Shown: positions 26,036 to 35,926 of the stretch, in pieces
Layout of the letters: each line of letters opens with the position of its first letter
Numbering within the stretch: position 1 is the first letter of the stretch
Translations under genes and position numbers: made by a program
Origin: Sphingomonas sp. dw_22
GTDB taxonomy: Bacteria; Pseudomonadota; Alphaproteobacteria; Sphingomonadales; Sphingomonadaceae
Direction: 5' to 3'
NCBI RefSeq assembly: GCF_018449795.1
Contig: NZ_JAAVVE010000005.1
Location: 1 to 64,000, forward strand
Length of the DNA stretch: 64,000 nucleotides
Notes under the pieces: model-generated
What the model was told of the DNA's origin: nothing
What the model saw: the letters and a program-made list of their open reading frames with translations, nothing else
The model's database searches: none

Positions 26036-28792
26036 ATGCCCCATCTCTATCTCGTCGACGGCTCCGGCTATATCTTTCGCGCCTATCACCGGCTGCCCCC
26101 GCTCACCAACAAGCATGGCGAGCCGGTCGGCGCCGTGTATGGCTACACCACGATGCTGTGGAAGCTCGCCGACGCGCTGCACAAGGCCGACGGCCCCACC
26201 CACATGGCGGTGATCCTCGACAAATCGAGCCACACCTTCCGCAACGAACTCTACGACAAATACAAGGCGCAGCGGCCGCCGCCGCCCGAGGATCTGATCC
26301 CCCAGTTCCCGATGATCCGCGACGCTACTCGCGCCTTCTCGCTGCCTTGCATCGAGGAGGAAGGCTGGGAGGCGGACGACCTGATCGCCTCCTATGCCAA
26401 GGCGGCGCTGGCGCAGGGCTGGCAGGTGACGATCGTCAGTTCCGACAAGGATCTGATGCAATTGGTCGAGGACGGCAGCCTCGACATGCTCGACACGATG
26501 AACAACCGCCGGATCGGGCGGGAGCAGGTGATCGAGAAGTTCCAGGTCGGCCCCGAGAAGGTCGGCGAGGTGCTGGCGCTGATGGGCGACAGCGTCGACA
26601 ATGTCCCCGGCGTGCCGGGCGTCGGCCCCAAGACCGCAGCCAAGCTGATCCTGGAATATGGCGATGTCGAAAGCGTGCTCGCCGCCGCCCCGTCGATGAA
26701 GCCGTCCAGGCTGCGTGACAATCTGATCGAGTATGCCGAGATGGCGCGGCTGTCGCGCAAGCTGGTCGAGCTCGCCAGCGACGTGCCACTGCCCGATCCG
26801 CTCGAACAACTCGAACTGCAGGGCATCCCCGACGCGCCACTGCGCGCCTTCCTCGAGCATCACGGCTTCAAGTCGCTGATCGCCCGGCTTTCGGCGGTCG
26901 CCGATGCGCCGGTCGAGATCCATGAAGCACCGGGCGTCGAGGAAGATCCGCCCTGCGATCACGACGCCTATGAAACCGTCGTCACCGAAGACGCACTCGA
27001 CCGCTGGATCGCCGAGGCCCGCCATCAGGGCTGGGTGGCGATCGATACCGAGACCACCGGCGTCGATGCGACTCGCGCCGAGCTGGTCGGGGTGAGCATG
27101 GCTTTGTCGCCCAACAAGGCATGCTATATTCCGATCGGCCATGGCGGCACCGACATGTTCGCCGAAAAGCCGATCCAGATCGACCGCGCCGCCGCCCTTT
27201 CCCGGCTGAAGCCCCTGTTCGAGGATCCGGCGGTGCTCAAGATCGGGCACAATCTGAAATACGACATGATCGTGCTCGGGCGCGTGGGGCTCGACGTCGC
27301 GCCCTATGACGATACGATCGTGATGAGCTTCGATCTCGAAGCCGGCCTGCACGGCCACGGCATGGACGAGCTCGCCGCGACCCATCTCTCGCACAGCTGC
27401 ATCGCCTATAAGGACGTGGTCGGCACCGGGAAGAGCCAGCTCGGCTTCCAGGAGGTCGATCTCAAGGCCGCCACCCGCTACGCCGCCGAAGATGCCGACG
27501 TCACGCTGCGTCTGTGGAAGCGCTTCAAGCCGCGACTCGCCTATGAGAGCGTGACGTGCGTCTACGAGATGGTCGATCGGCCGCTGGTGGCGGTGATCGC
27601 GGGCATGGAACGCGCCGGCGTCAAGGTCGACGCGCAGGTGCTGTCGCGCCTGTCGGGCGAGTTCACCGGACAGATCGCCGCGCTGGAGGAAGAGATCCAC
27701 GCGCTCGCCGGGTTCAAGTTCACCATCGGCAGCCCCAAGCAATTGGGCGACGTGCTGTTCGACAAGATGGGCATCAAGGGCGGCCGCAAGGGCAAGTCCG
27801 GCGTCTATTCGACCGACGTCAACGAGCTCGAACGGATCGCGGCGGACAAGGATTCTCCGGGCCGCGAGATGGTGCTCAAGGTGCTCGACTGGCGCCAGCT
27901 CTCGAAGCTCAAGTCCACCTATACCGATGCCCTGCAAGCGCAGATCAACTCGGAGACTGGCCGCGTCCATACCAGCTATTCGCTGACCGGCGCGCAGACC
28001 GGGCGGCTCTCGTCCACCGACCCCAATCTCCAGAACATCCCGATCCGCACCGAGGTCGGCCGCCAGATCCGCGACGCCTTCGTGGCCGAGCCGGGCAATG
28101 TCATCCTCTCGGCCGACTATTCGCAGATCGAGCTGCGCCTCGCCGCGCATATCGCCGACGTGCCCGCGCTGCGCGACGCCTTCGCGCGGGGCGACGACAT
28201 CCACAACATGACCGCGCAGGAACTGTTCGGCGAGGTCAACCGCGACACGCGCGGGCGGGCCAAGACGATCAACTTCGCGATTCTCTACGGCATCTCGCGC
28301 TGGGGGCTGGCGGGCCGGCTCGACGTGACGCCCGACGAGGCGCAGGCGATGATAAACCGCTATTTCGAGCGCTTCCCCGGCATCAACCGCTACATCGCCG
28401 ACACGCTGAGCAGCGCCAAGGAAAAGGGCTACACCACCACCCTGTTCGGCCGTAAGACGCATTTCCCGCGCCTCAAATCCTCCAATCCCAACGAGCGCGC
28501 CGGCAGCGAGCGCGCGGCGATCAACGCGCCGATCCAGGGCACCAGCGCCGACATCATCAAGCGCGCGATGGCGCGGATGGGTCCGGCGCTGGCCGAAGCC
28601 GGGCTGCCTAGCGTCCGCATGCTGATGCAGGTGCACGACGAGCTCGTCTTCGAGCTGCCCGAAAGCGACGTCGAAGCCGCGAAGCCGATCATCGAGCGCG
28701 TGATGGCAAGTGCCGCCGAGCCTGCGATTCGGCTCAGCGTGCCGCTGGGCGTGGAGATCGGCGTAGGACCGAGCTGGGGCGCCGCGCATTGA
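26036..28792 (+). CDS. polA: DNA polymerase I
   Basis: 918 residues with three domains. The 5'-3' nuclease (1 to about 290) has MPHLYLVDGSGYIFRAYHRL and GDSVDNVPGVPGVGPKTAA. The 3'-5' proofreading domain has an intact exo I motif, AIDTETTG near residue 336. The polymerase domain has DYSQIELRLAAH, the O-helix RGRAKTINFAILYGISRWGL and the motif C HDE in MQVHDELVFEL. It fills gaps in lagging-strand and repair synthesis. The stop overlaps the TTG start of a flippase gene, unusual coupling for polA. Confidence 0.97.
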   Translation: MPHLYLVDGSGYIFRAYHRLPPLTNKHGEPVGAVYGYTTMLWKLADALHKADGPTHMAVILDKSSHTFRNELYDKYKAQRPPPPEDLIPQFPMIRDATRAFSLPCIEEEGWEADDLIASYAKAALAQGWQVTIVSSDKDLMQLVEDGSLDMLDTMNNRRIGREQVIEKFQVGPEKVGEVLALMGDSVDNVPGVPGVGPKTAAKLILEYGDVESVLAAAPSMKPSRLRDNLIEYAEMARLSRKLVELASDVPLPDPLEQLELQGIPDAPLRAFLEHHGFKSLIARLSAVADAPVEIHEAPGVEEDPPCDHDAYETVVTEDALDRWIAEARHQGWVAIDTETTGVDATRAELVGVSMALSPNKACYIPIGHGGTDMFAEKPIQIDRAAALSRLKPLFEDPAVLKIGHNLKYDMIVLGRVGLDVAPYDDTIVMSFDLEAGLHGHGMDELAATHLSHSCIAYKDVVGTGKSQLGFQEVDLKAATRYAAEDADVTLRLWKRFKPRLAYESVTCVYEMVDRPLVAVIAGMERAGVKVDAQVLSRLSGEFTGQIAALEEEIHALAGFKFTIGSPKQLGDVLFDKMGIKGGRKGKSGVYSTDVNELERIAADKDSPGREMVLKVLDWRQLSKLKSTYTDALQAQINSETGRVHTSYSLTGAQTGRLSSTDPNLQNIPIRTEVGRQIRDAFVAEPGNVILSADYSQIELRLAAHIADVPALRDAFARGDDIHNMTAQELFGEVNRDTRGRAKTINFAILYGISRWGLAGRLDVTPDEAQAMINRYFERFPGINRYIADTLSSAKEKGYTTTLFGRKTHFPRLKSSNPNERAGSERAAINAPIQGTSADIIKRAMARMGPALAEAGLPSVRMLMQVHDELVFELPESDVEAAKPIIERVMASAAEPAIRLSVPLGVEIGVGPSWGAAH

Positions 28793-30303
28793 GCCAGCCG
28801 GCCGCTACGGAAGACATCAACGCCCTCGCCAAAGGCGGGCGCACCAACATGCTCGGCTTCATGCTGCGCCTCGCCGCGCGGCTGCCGTTCCTGTTCATCG
28901 CCGGGCGCGTCTATGGCCCGGACATCGTCGGCCGCTATGCGATCGCGGTGCTGGTGATCGAGTTCGCGGCCTTGCTCGCGACATTGGGCCTCAAGCGCGG
29001 CCTGGCGCAGGCGCTCGCCTCGACCGATCGGCCGCACGCGCATGTCGTGTGGGACGCGATGGTGGTCGCGCTCATCGCATCGTTAATCGCCAGCGCGCTG
29101 CTGATCGCCTTCCCCCAGGCCATGTATCCCAACAGCCAGGTGATGGGGTTCGAACGGCTGCTGCCGCTGGTGGTGCTCGCCACCGCCGCTTCCGACGTGG
29201 CGCTCGCCGCGCTCGCCTATCGCCACAATATCGGCGCGGCGGTGACGGCGCGGGCGATCATCGAGCCCTGGACGATCAGCATCGCCGCCTGGGCCTTTTC
29301 CTATCTCGCCGCGCGCGACGGGCTGATGCTCGCCTATGTCCTGTCGATGACCGCCGCGCTGATCGCGTCGATCGTGCCGTTCGTGAGGGAATATGGCCTG
29401 CCCCATGGCTGGCGGCCGCGCCCTTCGTCGATCTGGTCGCTGGCCCGGCGCAACGCGCCGCTGGCCGGTGCCGACGCAATCGAATGGGCGACACGCAACG
29501 TCGATCGCTTCATCCTCGCCCTGCTGTTCGCGCCGACCGTGGTCGGCATCTATTATATGGCACAGCAGGTCGCGTCGGTGCCGCAGCGGCTGAAGACCAG
29601 CTTCGATCCGATCCTGGCGCCGGTGGTGACGCAAAGCCTGGCGGTGAACGACAGGAAGGCAGTGGCGAAGCAGGTGCGCCAAGTGGGCTTCTGGATCGTC
29701 GGCGCGCAGGCCGCGCTCGCGGTGATGTTCTCGATCCCCGCCGAAGGCGTGATGGGGCTGATCGGCCGCGAGTTCGTGGTCGGATCGGGCGCGCTGTGCG
29801 TGCTGCTGGTGGCCGAGGTGCTCGCTTCCACCGGGGCGGTCTGCGAGACCGCCCTGGTCTATATCGCCCGGCACACCAATCTGGCGGTCTCGATCTGCGT
29901 GCTGGGGCTCCAGATCGCGTTGAGCTTCGCCTTCATCGTCATCGCGCGCGGCCAGGGCTGGTCGGTGCCGGTCCAGGCGGCCGGGCCGGCGCTCGCGCTG
30001 GCAGTGTCGCTGACGATCGGATCGGCCGTGAAGGCGGTGCTGCTCCGCCGCATCCTCGGCGCGCCGGTGGTGAGCATCCGCCCCAGCTTCTTCGCCGCGA
30101 TCGCCGTCTCCAGTCTGGTCGGCGCAGCATTCATGTCGCTGCCGCACCAGTTCGAATGGGCCGAGCTGAGCCTCGGCATGCCGGCGATCCTGGTGACCTA
30201 TCTGTTCGTCATCATCCGGTTCGGCTTCGGCCCCGAGGACCGATCGCTGTTCAAGAAGATACCGGCGGCGAACGCGGCGCTTCCGATCGAGGAAGCCGCC
30301 TGA
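28789..30303 (+). CDS. polysaccharide/lipid-linked oligosaccharide flippase (MATE/Wzx-like)
   Basis: 504 residues from TTG 28789 (TTGA overlap with the polA stop); an ATG at residue 21 is possible. About twelve transmembrane helices, for example LRLAARLPFLFIAGRVYGPD and IAVLVIEFAALLATLGL. This is the polysaccharide-biosynthesis transport family that flips undecaprenyl-linked or other lipid-linked sugars. Gene-neighbour evidence for a pathway is missing because it sits after polA. The C-terminus ends soluble and charged. The substrate cannot be told from sequence. Confidence 0.8.
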   Translation: MSQPAATEDINALAKGGRTNMLGFMLRLAARLPFLFIAGRVYGPDIVGRYAIAVLVIEFAALLATLGLKRGLAQALASTDRPHAHVVWDAMVVALIASLIASALLIAFPQAMYPNSQVMGFERLLPLVVLATAASDVALAALAYRHNIGAAVTARAIIEPWTISIAAWAFSYLAARDGLMLAYVLSMTAALIASIVPFVREYGLPHGWRPRPSSIWSLARRNAPLAGADAIEWATRNVDRFILALLFAPTVVGIYYMAQQVASVPQRLKTSFDPILAPVVTQSLAVNDRKAVAKQVRQVGFWIVGAQAALAVMFSIPAEGVMGLIGREFVVGSGALCVLLVAEVLASTGAVCETALVYIARHTNLAVSICVLGLQIALSFAFIVIARGQGWSVPVQAAGPALALAVSLTIGSAVKAVLLRRILGAPVVSIRPSFFAAIAVSSLVGAAFMSLPHQFEWAELSLGMPAILVTYLFVIIRFGFGPEDRSLFKKIPAANAALPIEEAA

Positions 30304-30331
30304 AGCATAGGGCGCGAGCGTCCTATATGCT

Positions 30332-30363
30332 CGTCATCCCGGCGAAGGCCGGGATCCATGACG
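30332..30363. repeat. dispersed palindromic repeat, also a likely bidirectional terminator
   Basis: CGTCATCCCGGC and GCCGGGATCCATGACG form a near-perfect hairpin (30332-30363). Read in one frame it gives the VIPAKAGIH string seen as a false peptide in many bacterial genomes. It fills the gap between the convergent flippase and purH genes, where termination from both sides is needed. Confidence 0.7.
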
Positions 30364-30366
30364 ATT

Positions 30367-31929
30367 TTAGTGGCGGAAGTGGCGCATGCCGGTGAAGACC
30401 ATCGCCAAGCCCGCCTCATCGGCGGCGGCGATCACCTCGTCGTCGCGGATCGAACCGCCCGGCTGGATCACCGCGGTCGCGCCCGCCTCGACCGCCGCCA
30501 GCAGCCCGTCGGCGAAGGGGAAGAACGCATCCGACGCCACCGCCGAACCGATCGTGCGCGGTGTCGCCCAGCCGGCCTTTTCGGCCGCGTCCCTAGCCTT
30601 CCACGCGGCGATGCGCGCCGATTCCAGGCGGTTCATCTGCCCCGCGCCGATGCCCGCCGTGCTGCCGTCCTTGGCATAGACGATCGCGTTCGACTTGACA
30701 TGCTTGGCCACCGTCCAGGCGAAGCGGCAATCGGCCAGCTCCTGCTCGGTCGGCGCGCGCTTGGTGACGACCTTCAATTCGCCGACCCGGCCATTGTCGC
30801 GCGACTGGACGAGCATGCCGCCCGCGATCGACTTGAACATCAGCCCCGGCCGCGCCGGATCGGGCAGCTCGCCGGTGATGAGCAGGCGGAGGTTCTTCTT
30901 CGCGGCGAACACGGCGCGCGCCTCGTCATCGGCGGCGGGCGCGGCGACGACTTCGGTGAAGATGCCGGTCATTGCCTCGGCCGTCACGCGATCGAGCGGA
31001 CGGTTGACCGCGATGATACCGCCGAACGCCGAGACGCTGTCACAGGCTAGCGCCGCCTTGTACGCTTCCAGCAGCGTGTCCGCCGATGCGACGCCGCAGG
31101 GATTGGCATGCTTGACGATCACCACGGTCGGCGGTCCGTCGCGGAATTCGCTGACCAGCTCCAGCGCTGCATCGGCATCGTTATAATTGTTGTAGCTCAG
31201 TTCCTTGCCCTGGACCTGCTCGGCCTGGGCGATGCCGCGCGTGCCGGTCTGCGGCAGATAGAGCGCGGCGGACTGGTGCGGATTCTCGCCATAGCGCAGC
31301 TCCGGCCCCTTGGTGAGCGCGACTGGCAGTGTAGCGGGGAAAGTCTCGCCCTGATCGGCAAAGGCGAACCAGCTCGCGATCGCCGCATCATAGGCGGCGG
31401 TGGCGGCATAAGCCTTGGCCGCGAACTTCCTGCGCTGGTCGAGCGTGGTGTTGCCGCCCGAAACCAGCGGATAGTCCGCCGGATCGGTGAGGATCGCGAC
31501 CGAGTCATGGTTCTTCGCGGCGGAGCGCACCATCGACGGGCCGCCGATATCGATATTCTCGATGATCGTCTCGCGATCGGCGCCGCGCGCCACCGTCTGG
31601 GCGAAGGGATAGAGGTTCACCACCACCAGATCGATCGGGGCGATTTCATGCTCGGCCATCGATGCCTGATGCTCGGCATTGCCACGCACCGCGAGCAGCC
31701 CGCCATGGACCTTGGGATGCAGCGTCTTGACCCGCCCGTCCATCATCTCCGGGAAACCGGTCAGATCGGAGATGTCGCGCACCTCCAGCCCGGCGGCGCG
31801 CAGCGCCGTGGCGGTGCCGCCGGTGGAGACGAGCTCGACGCCCTGCGCCGCCAGCGCGGTCCCGAGTTCGACGATGCCCGTCTTGTCGGAGACGGAGAGA
31901 AGCGCGCGGGTGATCTTGACCTGGTCCAT
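30367..31929 (-). CDS. purH: bifunctional AICAR transformylase / IMP cyclohydrolase
   Basis: 520 residues from ATG 31929; the longer frame upstream is GC-rich shadow. The N-terminal IMP cyclohydrolase domain (MGS-like fold) has [19 protein letters not shown] and [10 protein letters not shown]; the AICAR transformylase domain has [31 protein letters not shown] and [10 protein letters not shown]. It ends with [18 protein letters not shown] and FTGMRHFRH. PurH catalyses the last two steps of IMP synthesis in the cytoplasm. It is the last gene of the rsmB-rpe-heparinase-purH run. Confidence 0.97.
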   Translation of the reverse strand: MDQVKITRALLSVSDKTGIVELGTALAAQGVELVSTGGTATALRAAGLEVRDISDLTGFPEMMDGRVKTLHPKVHGGLLAVRGNAEHQASMAEHEIAPIDLVVVNLYPFAQTVARGADRETIIENIDIGGPSMVRSAAKNHDSVAILTDPADYPLVSGGNTTLDQRRKFAAKAYAATAAYDAAIASWFAFADQGETFPATLPVALTKGPELRYGENPHQSAALYLPQTGTRGIAQAEQVQGKELSYNNYNDADAALELVSEFRDGPPTVVIVKHANPCGVASADTLLEAYKAALACDSVSAFGGIIAVNRPLDRVTAEAMTGIFTEVVAAPAADDEARAVFAAKKNLRLLITGELPDPARPGLMFKSIAGGMLVQSRDNGRVGELKVVTKRAPTEQELADCRFAWTVAKHVKSNAIVYAKDGSTAGIGAGQMNRLESARIAAWKARDAAEKAGWATPRTIGSAVASDAFFPFADGLLAAVEAGATAVIQPGGSIRDDEVIAAADEAGLAMVFTGMRHFRH

Positions 31930-31985
31930 GGGCGTGCCCTCTCCCGAATCGGGACCGCGCGGGCAAGTCCTTATTTCGCGCGTGC

Positions 31986-33719
31986 TTATTTCGCGCGGTG
32001 GAACACCCAGCTTATATTGGTGCCCCCGGCCGGCGTTTCGCCGCGGACCACGAGCTGCTCGGTCGATTGCGGCCGCCCCCGCGCATCGATCCACAGCGAC
32101 GCCTCGACCCCAAGCGCACCGCCCTTGCAGCGGAACTGCCACAGCGCGCCCGAGGGGGTGCGCAAGATCGCCGCCTGGCCGTCGGCGGTCGGCGCCACTT
32201 CGATATGCGGCGCCAGATGGAAGCGGATCGCGAAGGGCGTGTCGCCCCGGCTGCGGCGGCGATCGGCGGGCAGCAGCATGTCCTCGCCGCGCAGGTCGCG
32301 CCCGTCATGCGACAGCGCCACGCTGCGGCGGTGGAGAAAGCCGTAGCGGCGGACATAGCCGTCATGGCTCGCCTCGATCCGGCTCGCATTGTCGGTCTCG
32401 TGCCGCGCCAGCTCGACTTCGCCGACGCCGCGGCCCAGCGTGCCGTCGGCATGGATCGCCGTCGAATTGCTGTCGTCGATCACCAGGGTCGAATGGGCGG
32501 CGGTGGTGCGCAGCGCCTCGGTGAGCGCGCGCGGAAGCTGGGCATCGGCCATGCCCGCGCCGCCGCAATTGACGACCAGCCGATGCGCGCCTTCGGAAAG
32601 CTCGAAGGCCAGCGTCGAGGCGCAGCCGCCCTCGACCAGCCGCGCCACTGGCGGCGGCGCCGCATCCATGATGAGCACCGTGCTGCCCGCCGAGAGCCGT
32701 TGATAGCCCCAGTCGCGCGCCTGCTTGAGCGGGCGGGTGCGCACGCCGGTCGCCTCGATCGTCTGGGCGATGACGTCGCCGGGGATCGGCCCCGATCCCT
32801 GCCAGCTCGATAGCCCCTTGTCGCCGTGGCAGACGCCGAGCAGCGCAGTGACCATGCGACCCAGCGCACCCTGGAGGAAGGCCGGCACTTCGGCGCGGCG
32901 GGCATGATAAGCCTCGACCAGCATCGTCAGGAGCTGGACCGCCTCGAGCTGGCCGGCGGGCGAGCGGCCAACGGTGCCGCCATCCTCGAACACCGAATGG
33001 GCGAGCGCGCGGGTGAGCCCGGCCTCGCCGAACGCCCGGCGCGGATCGCCGCCCGGCAGGATCAGCCCCGCCACCAGCACGCCGCACCAGGCCGCCAGCC
33101 GCGGCACGCCCGCCTGGGCCTTGTCGGCGGTACGATCGAGATGCCGCGCGCCTCGCGCCAGCGCGTGGAGCACCGAGGAGCGATAGACGAGATCGGTGCT
33201 CGACAGGATCAGCGGGGCGTGCGCGATCCAGAACAGCATGCGGCAGCCCCAGTGATCGGCCCGCCAGGCGGGATCGGACACCTTCTCGCCATGCGCCGCA
33301 AGCCAGCGCCGCATGATCTCCTCGGCGATCGGCGCGGCACGCGCGCGGGTCGTGACGCTCGACAGGTCGCGCAGCCAGGCGAAGCTCTGGAGATAATCGC
33401 CGAACGCCGGCGACCAGTCGGGATGCGCGAAATCGAGCGTCTCGATCGCGCGGCGCTCGCCCCGGAACTGGAGGGTGCCGTCGAGCAGCGCATTGCCGCG
33501 CAGCGCGTCGCCGAAAAAGGGATCGTCGGCAACGGCGATCAGCTTCAGGGGATGGCGACCGCGCAGCCGCATCGCATGGAGCGGGGTGCGCCAGGTGAGC
33601 CGCTGGAAACGCTCGGAGATGCGCTCGGCCAGTGACAGGCCGCGATCGCCGCCCAGCCGGATGAGCCGCTTGCCTTCCTCGACCCCGTCGGCGCCGGAGC
33701 CGGGAGTCAGGTCGTTCAA
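31986..33719 (-). CDS. heparinase II/III family protein
   Basis: 577 residues from TTG 33719, which overlaps the rpe stop (TTGA) and has GAGAGG upstream; no ATG gives a full-length product. An alpha-toroid N-terminal region ([34 protein letters not shown]) is followed by a beta-sandwich C-terminal half with family motifs ([20 protein letters not shown] and [27 protein letters not shown]). Members are polysaccharide lyases, or enzymes acting on envelope glycans. No signal peptide is apparent, so location is uncertain. Placement between rpe and purH appears to be common in sphingomonads. Confidence 0.85.
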   Translation of the reverse strand: MNDLTPGSGADGVEEGKRLIRLGGDRGLSLAERISERFQRLTWRTPLHAMRLRGRHPLKLIAVADDPFFGDALRGNALLDGTLQFRGERRAIETLDFAHPDWSPAFGDYLQSFAWLRDLSSVTTRARAAPIAEEIMRRWLAAHGEKVSDPAWRADHWGCRMLFWIAHAPLILSSTDLVYRSSVLHALARGARHLDRTADKAQAGVPRLAAWCGVLVAGLILPGGDPRRAFGEAGLTRALAHSVFEDGGTVGRSPAGQLEAVQLLTMLVEAYHARRAEVPAFLQGALGRMVTALLGVCHGDKGLSSWQGSGPIPGDVIAQTIEATGVRTRPLKQARDWGYQRLSAGSTVLIMDAAPPPVARLVEGGCASTLAFELSEGAHRLVVNCGGAGMADAQLPRALTEALRTTAAHSTLVIDDSNSTAIHADGTLGRGVGEVELARHETDNASRIEASHDGYVRRYGFLHRRSVALSHDGRDLRGEDMLLPADRRRSRGDTPFAIRFHLAPHIEVAPTADGQAAILRTPSGALWQFRCKGGALGVEASLWIDARGRPQSTEQLVVRGETPAGGTNISWVFHRAK

Positions 33720-34375
33720 CCGCCTCTCAGCGCCGCGATGTTGGCGGCATATCGGCCGGATCCGCCGGTGAAGGTCGCCGTGCCCGCGACCAGCGCGTCG
33801 GCCCCGGCGGCGATCGCCCGCGGCGCCGTCTCGCGATCGATGCCACCGTCCACCTCCAGGTCGATCGCGCGGCCCGATGCGGTGATGCGGCGGCGCAGCT
33901 CGCTGATCTTGGGAAGCTGGCTCTCGATGAACTTCTGCCCGCCGAAGCCGGGATTGACGCTCATCACCAGGATCAGGTCGATCAGGTCCATCACATGATC
34001 GACCACGTCCACCGGCGTCGCCGGATTGAGCACCACCCCGGCGCGCTTGCCGAGCGCCTTGATCGTCTGGAGCGTGCGGTGGAGATGCGGGCCGCTCTCG
34101 GGATGGACCGAGATGCAGTCCGCCCCGGCGTCCGCGAACGCCTGGAGGAAGGGATCGACCGGGGCGATCATCAGATGCACGTCGAACGGCTTGGCGGTGT
34201 GCGGGCGCAGCGCCTTCACCACCGCCGGGCCGATGGTGAGATTGGGCACGAAATGCCCGTCCATCACATCGACATGGATCCAGTCCGCGCCCGCTTCGTC
34301 GATCGCGCGTATTTCCTCGCCCAGGCGGGCGAAGTCGGCGGAGAGGATCGAGGGGGCGATACGGACTGCGGGCAT
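33716..34375 (-). CDS. rpe: ribulose-phosphate 3-epimerase
   Basis: 219 residues, standard length. TIM-barrel signatures: [57 protein letters not shown] and the phosphate-binding DGGIDRETA with [12 protein letters not shown]. Rpe interconverts ribulose 5-phosphate and xylulose 5-phosphate in the pentose phosphate pathway. The stop overlaps the heparinase start, and rsmB lies just upstream with a gap of about 50 bases. Catalytic Asp residues of the DVMDG and DGG motifs are present. Confidence 0.97.
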   Translation of the reverse strand: MPAVRIAPSILSADFARLGEEIRAIDEAGADWIHVDVMDGHFVPNLTIGPAVVKALRPHTAKPFDVHLMIAPVDPFLQAFADAGADCISVHPESGPHLHRTLQTIKALGKRAGVVLNPATPVDVVDHVMDLIDLILVMSVNPGFGGQKFIESQLPKISELRRRITASGRAIDLEVDGGIDRETAPRAIAAGADALVAGTATFTGGSGRYAANIAALRGG

Positions 34376-34423
34376 GATGAGTCCTTAGCATGGCCCGAAT
34401 CGCGCGCAACGCGCGATTGCGCT

Positions 34424-35704
34424 TCAGCCGAGCCGACGCAGCCTTGCGATGAAGAAGCCGTCCATGCCGCCGGCATCGGCAAGCGCACCGGGAAGCAGCC
34501 GGAGCGATCCGTCGGCACGCGGTGTCACGCCCTGGGGCAGCTCCTCGGGTAGCACCGGCTCGATCGCGAAATCGGGATGCCCGGCGAGGAAGTGGGCGAG
34601 CTGCGCCTCGCCTTCCTTCGGTTCGAGCGAGCAGGTGGAGAAGACCAGCACCCCGCCGGGCTTCACCCAATCGGCCGCGCGGGCGAACAATTTGGTCTGC
34701 AACTCGGCCATCTCGGAGATCAGCGAGGGACGGACGCGGTGGAGCACATCCGGGTGCCGACGGAAGATGCCGGTCGCGCTGCACGGCGCGTCGAGCAGCA
34801 CCGCATCGGCGGGCTCGGCGGGCGCCCATTCGAGCAGGTCGGCCGCGACGACTTCTGCGGAAAGCCCGGTGCGATCCAGATTGTCGCGAAGTCGCGCCAG
34901 ACGACTTTCGGAGACATCGACCGCCGTCACCCGCCAACCATTCGCCGCAAGCTGGAGCGTCTTGCCCCCCGGCGCGGCGCAGAGATCCAGCGCGCGGCCA
35001 TTGCCCTTGCCGATCAGCCGGGCGGGAATCGAGGCGGCGAGATCCTGCACCCACCAGCCGCCCTCGGCATAGCCTTCGAGGCCGGGCACGGCGCCCTTCT
35101 CGTCGAGCCGGAGATGCCCCGGCATCAGGCTCCTGCCCGCCAGATCGGGCGCCGCGGCAGGATCGCGCAGCGTCAGGTCGAGCGGCGGCGGCACGGCGAT
35201 GGCGCGTTCGGCATCCTCGATCATCTGGTCGCCCCAGGCGGCATGCCAGCGCAGCGCCACCGCGTCGGGCAAGGTCGGCGGCTCGGGCAGCAGCGCGCCG
35301 CTGCGCACCAATGTCCCGAACACGCCATGGACGAGCTTTCGCGGCCCGCCATCGACCAGCGGCAGCACCGTCGCGATCGCGGCATGGCCCGGCGTGCCGA
35401 GCACCAGCGCCTGCACCAGCGCGATCCTGAGGGCGAACCGCGCCTTGGCGTCATCAGGGAGCCGCTGCTTGGTCGCGCTGTCGATCAGCGCGTCGAGATC
35501 GGGGAGCCGCCGCAGCGTCTCCGCCGCGATGGCGTGCGCCAGCCCGCGATCATTGGGCGCCAGTCCTTGCGCGGCATTGTCCATCGCCTGTTCGAGCGCG
35601 AGCCCGCGGCGCAGCACCGCATCGAGGAGTTTCAGGGCCGCGCGGCGCGTGGGAACGCCGGGGGCATCGGCGTTTTGCACGCGCTTGGCTTGACCTTGCT
35701 TCAT
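34424..35704 (-). CDS. rsmB: RsmB-type 16S rRNA (cytosine-C5) methyltransferase
   Basis: 426 residues. An N-terminal NusB-like RNA-binding domain (TRRAALKLLDAVLRRGLALE to about residue 140) is followed by the AdoMet-binding domain: LDLCAAPGGKTLQLA, the motif IV Cys in LLDAPCSATGIFRRHPD and the catalytic Cys in VFSTCSLEPKEGE. Both cysteines needed for C5 methylation are intact. RsmB methylates C967 of 16S rRNA in E. coli. It starts the operon with rpe, heparinase and purH, all minus strand. Confidence 0.9.
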   Translation of the reverse strand: MKQGQAKRVQNADAPGVPTRRAALKLLDAVLRRGLALEQAMDNAAQGLAPNDRGLAHAIAAETLRRLPDLDALIDSATKQRLPDDAKARFALRIALVQALVLGTPGHAAIATVLPLVDGGPRKLVHGVFGTLVRSGALLPEPPTLPDAVALRWHAAWGDQMIEDAERAIAVPPPLDLTLRDPAAAPDLAGRSLMPGHLRLDEKGAVPGLEGYAEGGWWVQDLAASIPARLIGKGNGRALDLCAAPGGKTLQLAANGWRVTAVDVSESRLARLRDNLDRTGLSAEVVAADLLEWAPAEPADAVLLDAPCSATGIFRRHPDVLHRVRPSLISEMAELQTKLFARAADWVKPGGVLVFSTCSLEPKEGEAQLAHFLAGHPDFAIEPVLPEELPQGVTPRADGSLRLLPGALADAGGMDGFFIARLRRLG

Positions 35705-35745
35705 CGCGCGCCGATTTGGGCGTCATCGAGCTTGAAGGCAATGCC

Positions 35746-35904
35746 ATGGGCAATCGCCCCGAACATGTGAAACCGCCCGAATATCTGACGCCGAACCCGC
35801 CGGTGCCGGAACCCGAGCCGGCCAGGCCCACCGAGGATCCGCTGGGCAAGGATCCGACGCGCTATGGCGACTGGGAGCTGAAGGGCGTGGCGGTCGATTT
35901 CTGA
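35746..35904 (+). CDS. DUF1674 (SDHAF4-like) protein
   Basis: 52 residues from ATG 35746, with GAAGG seven bases upstream; a TTG at 35716 would add ten residues. The conserved C-terminus DPTRYGDWELKGVAVDF is the family signature. DUF1674 proteins are homologues of mitochondrial succinate dehydrogenase assembly factor 4, which stabilises the flavinylated subunit SdhA. The Pro-rich N-terminus is disordered. It is divergent from rsmB and ends in a hairpin shared with the convergent SDR gene. Confidence 0.85.
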   Translation: MGNRPEHVKPPEYLTPNPPVPEPEPARPTEDPLGKDPTRYGDWELKGVAVDF

Positions 35905-35913
35905 CCGCCACGC
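35885..35913. terminator. hairpin overlapping the DUF1674 stop codon
   Basis: GCGTGGCGGTC (35885-35895) pairs perfectly with GACCGCCACGC (35903-35913) around a seven-base loop GATTTCT. The stem includes the last sense codons and the stop region of the plus-strand gene and lies before the end of the convergent SDR gene. No T-run follows, so it is terminator-like rather than proved. Confidence 0.45.
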
Positions 35914-35926
35914 GCCCTCGATCACG

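Noticed and set aside
26021..28789. A 922-codon open frame antisense to polA, and similar long antisense frames over crtI (2652-4238) and over the neighbours.
   Set aside because: High-GC codon bias suppresses stops on the opposite strand. The antisense translations are Arg/His/Asp-rich without domains, and the sense genes are clear.
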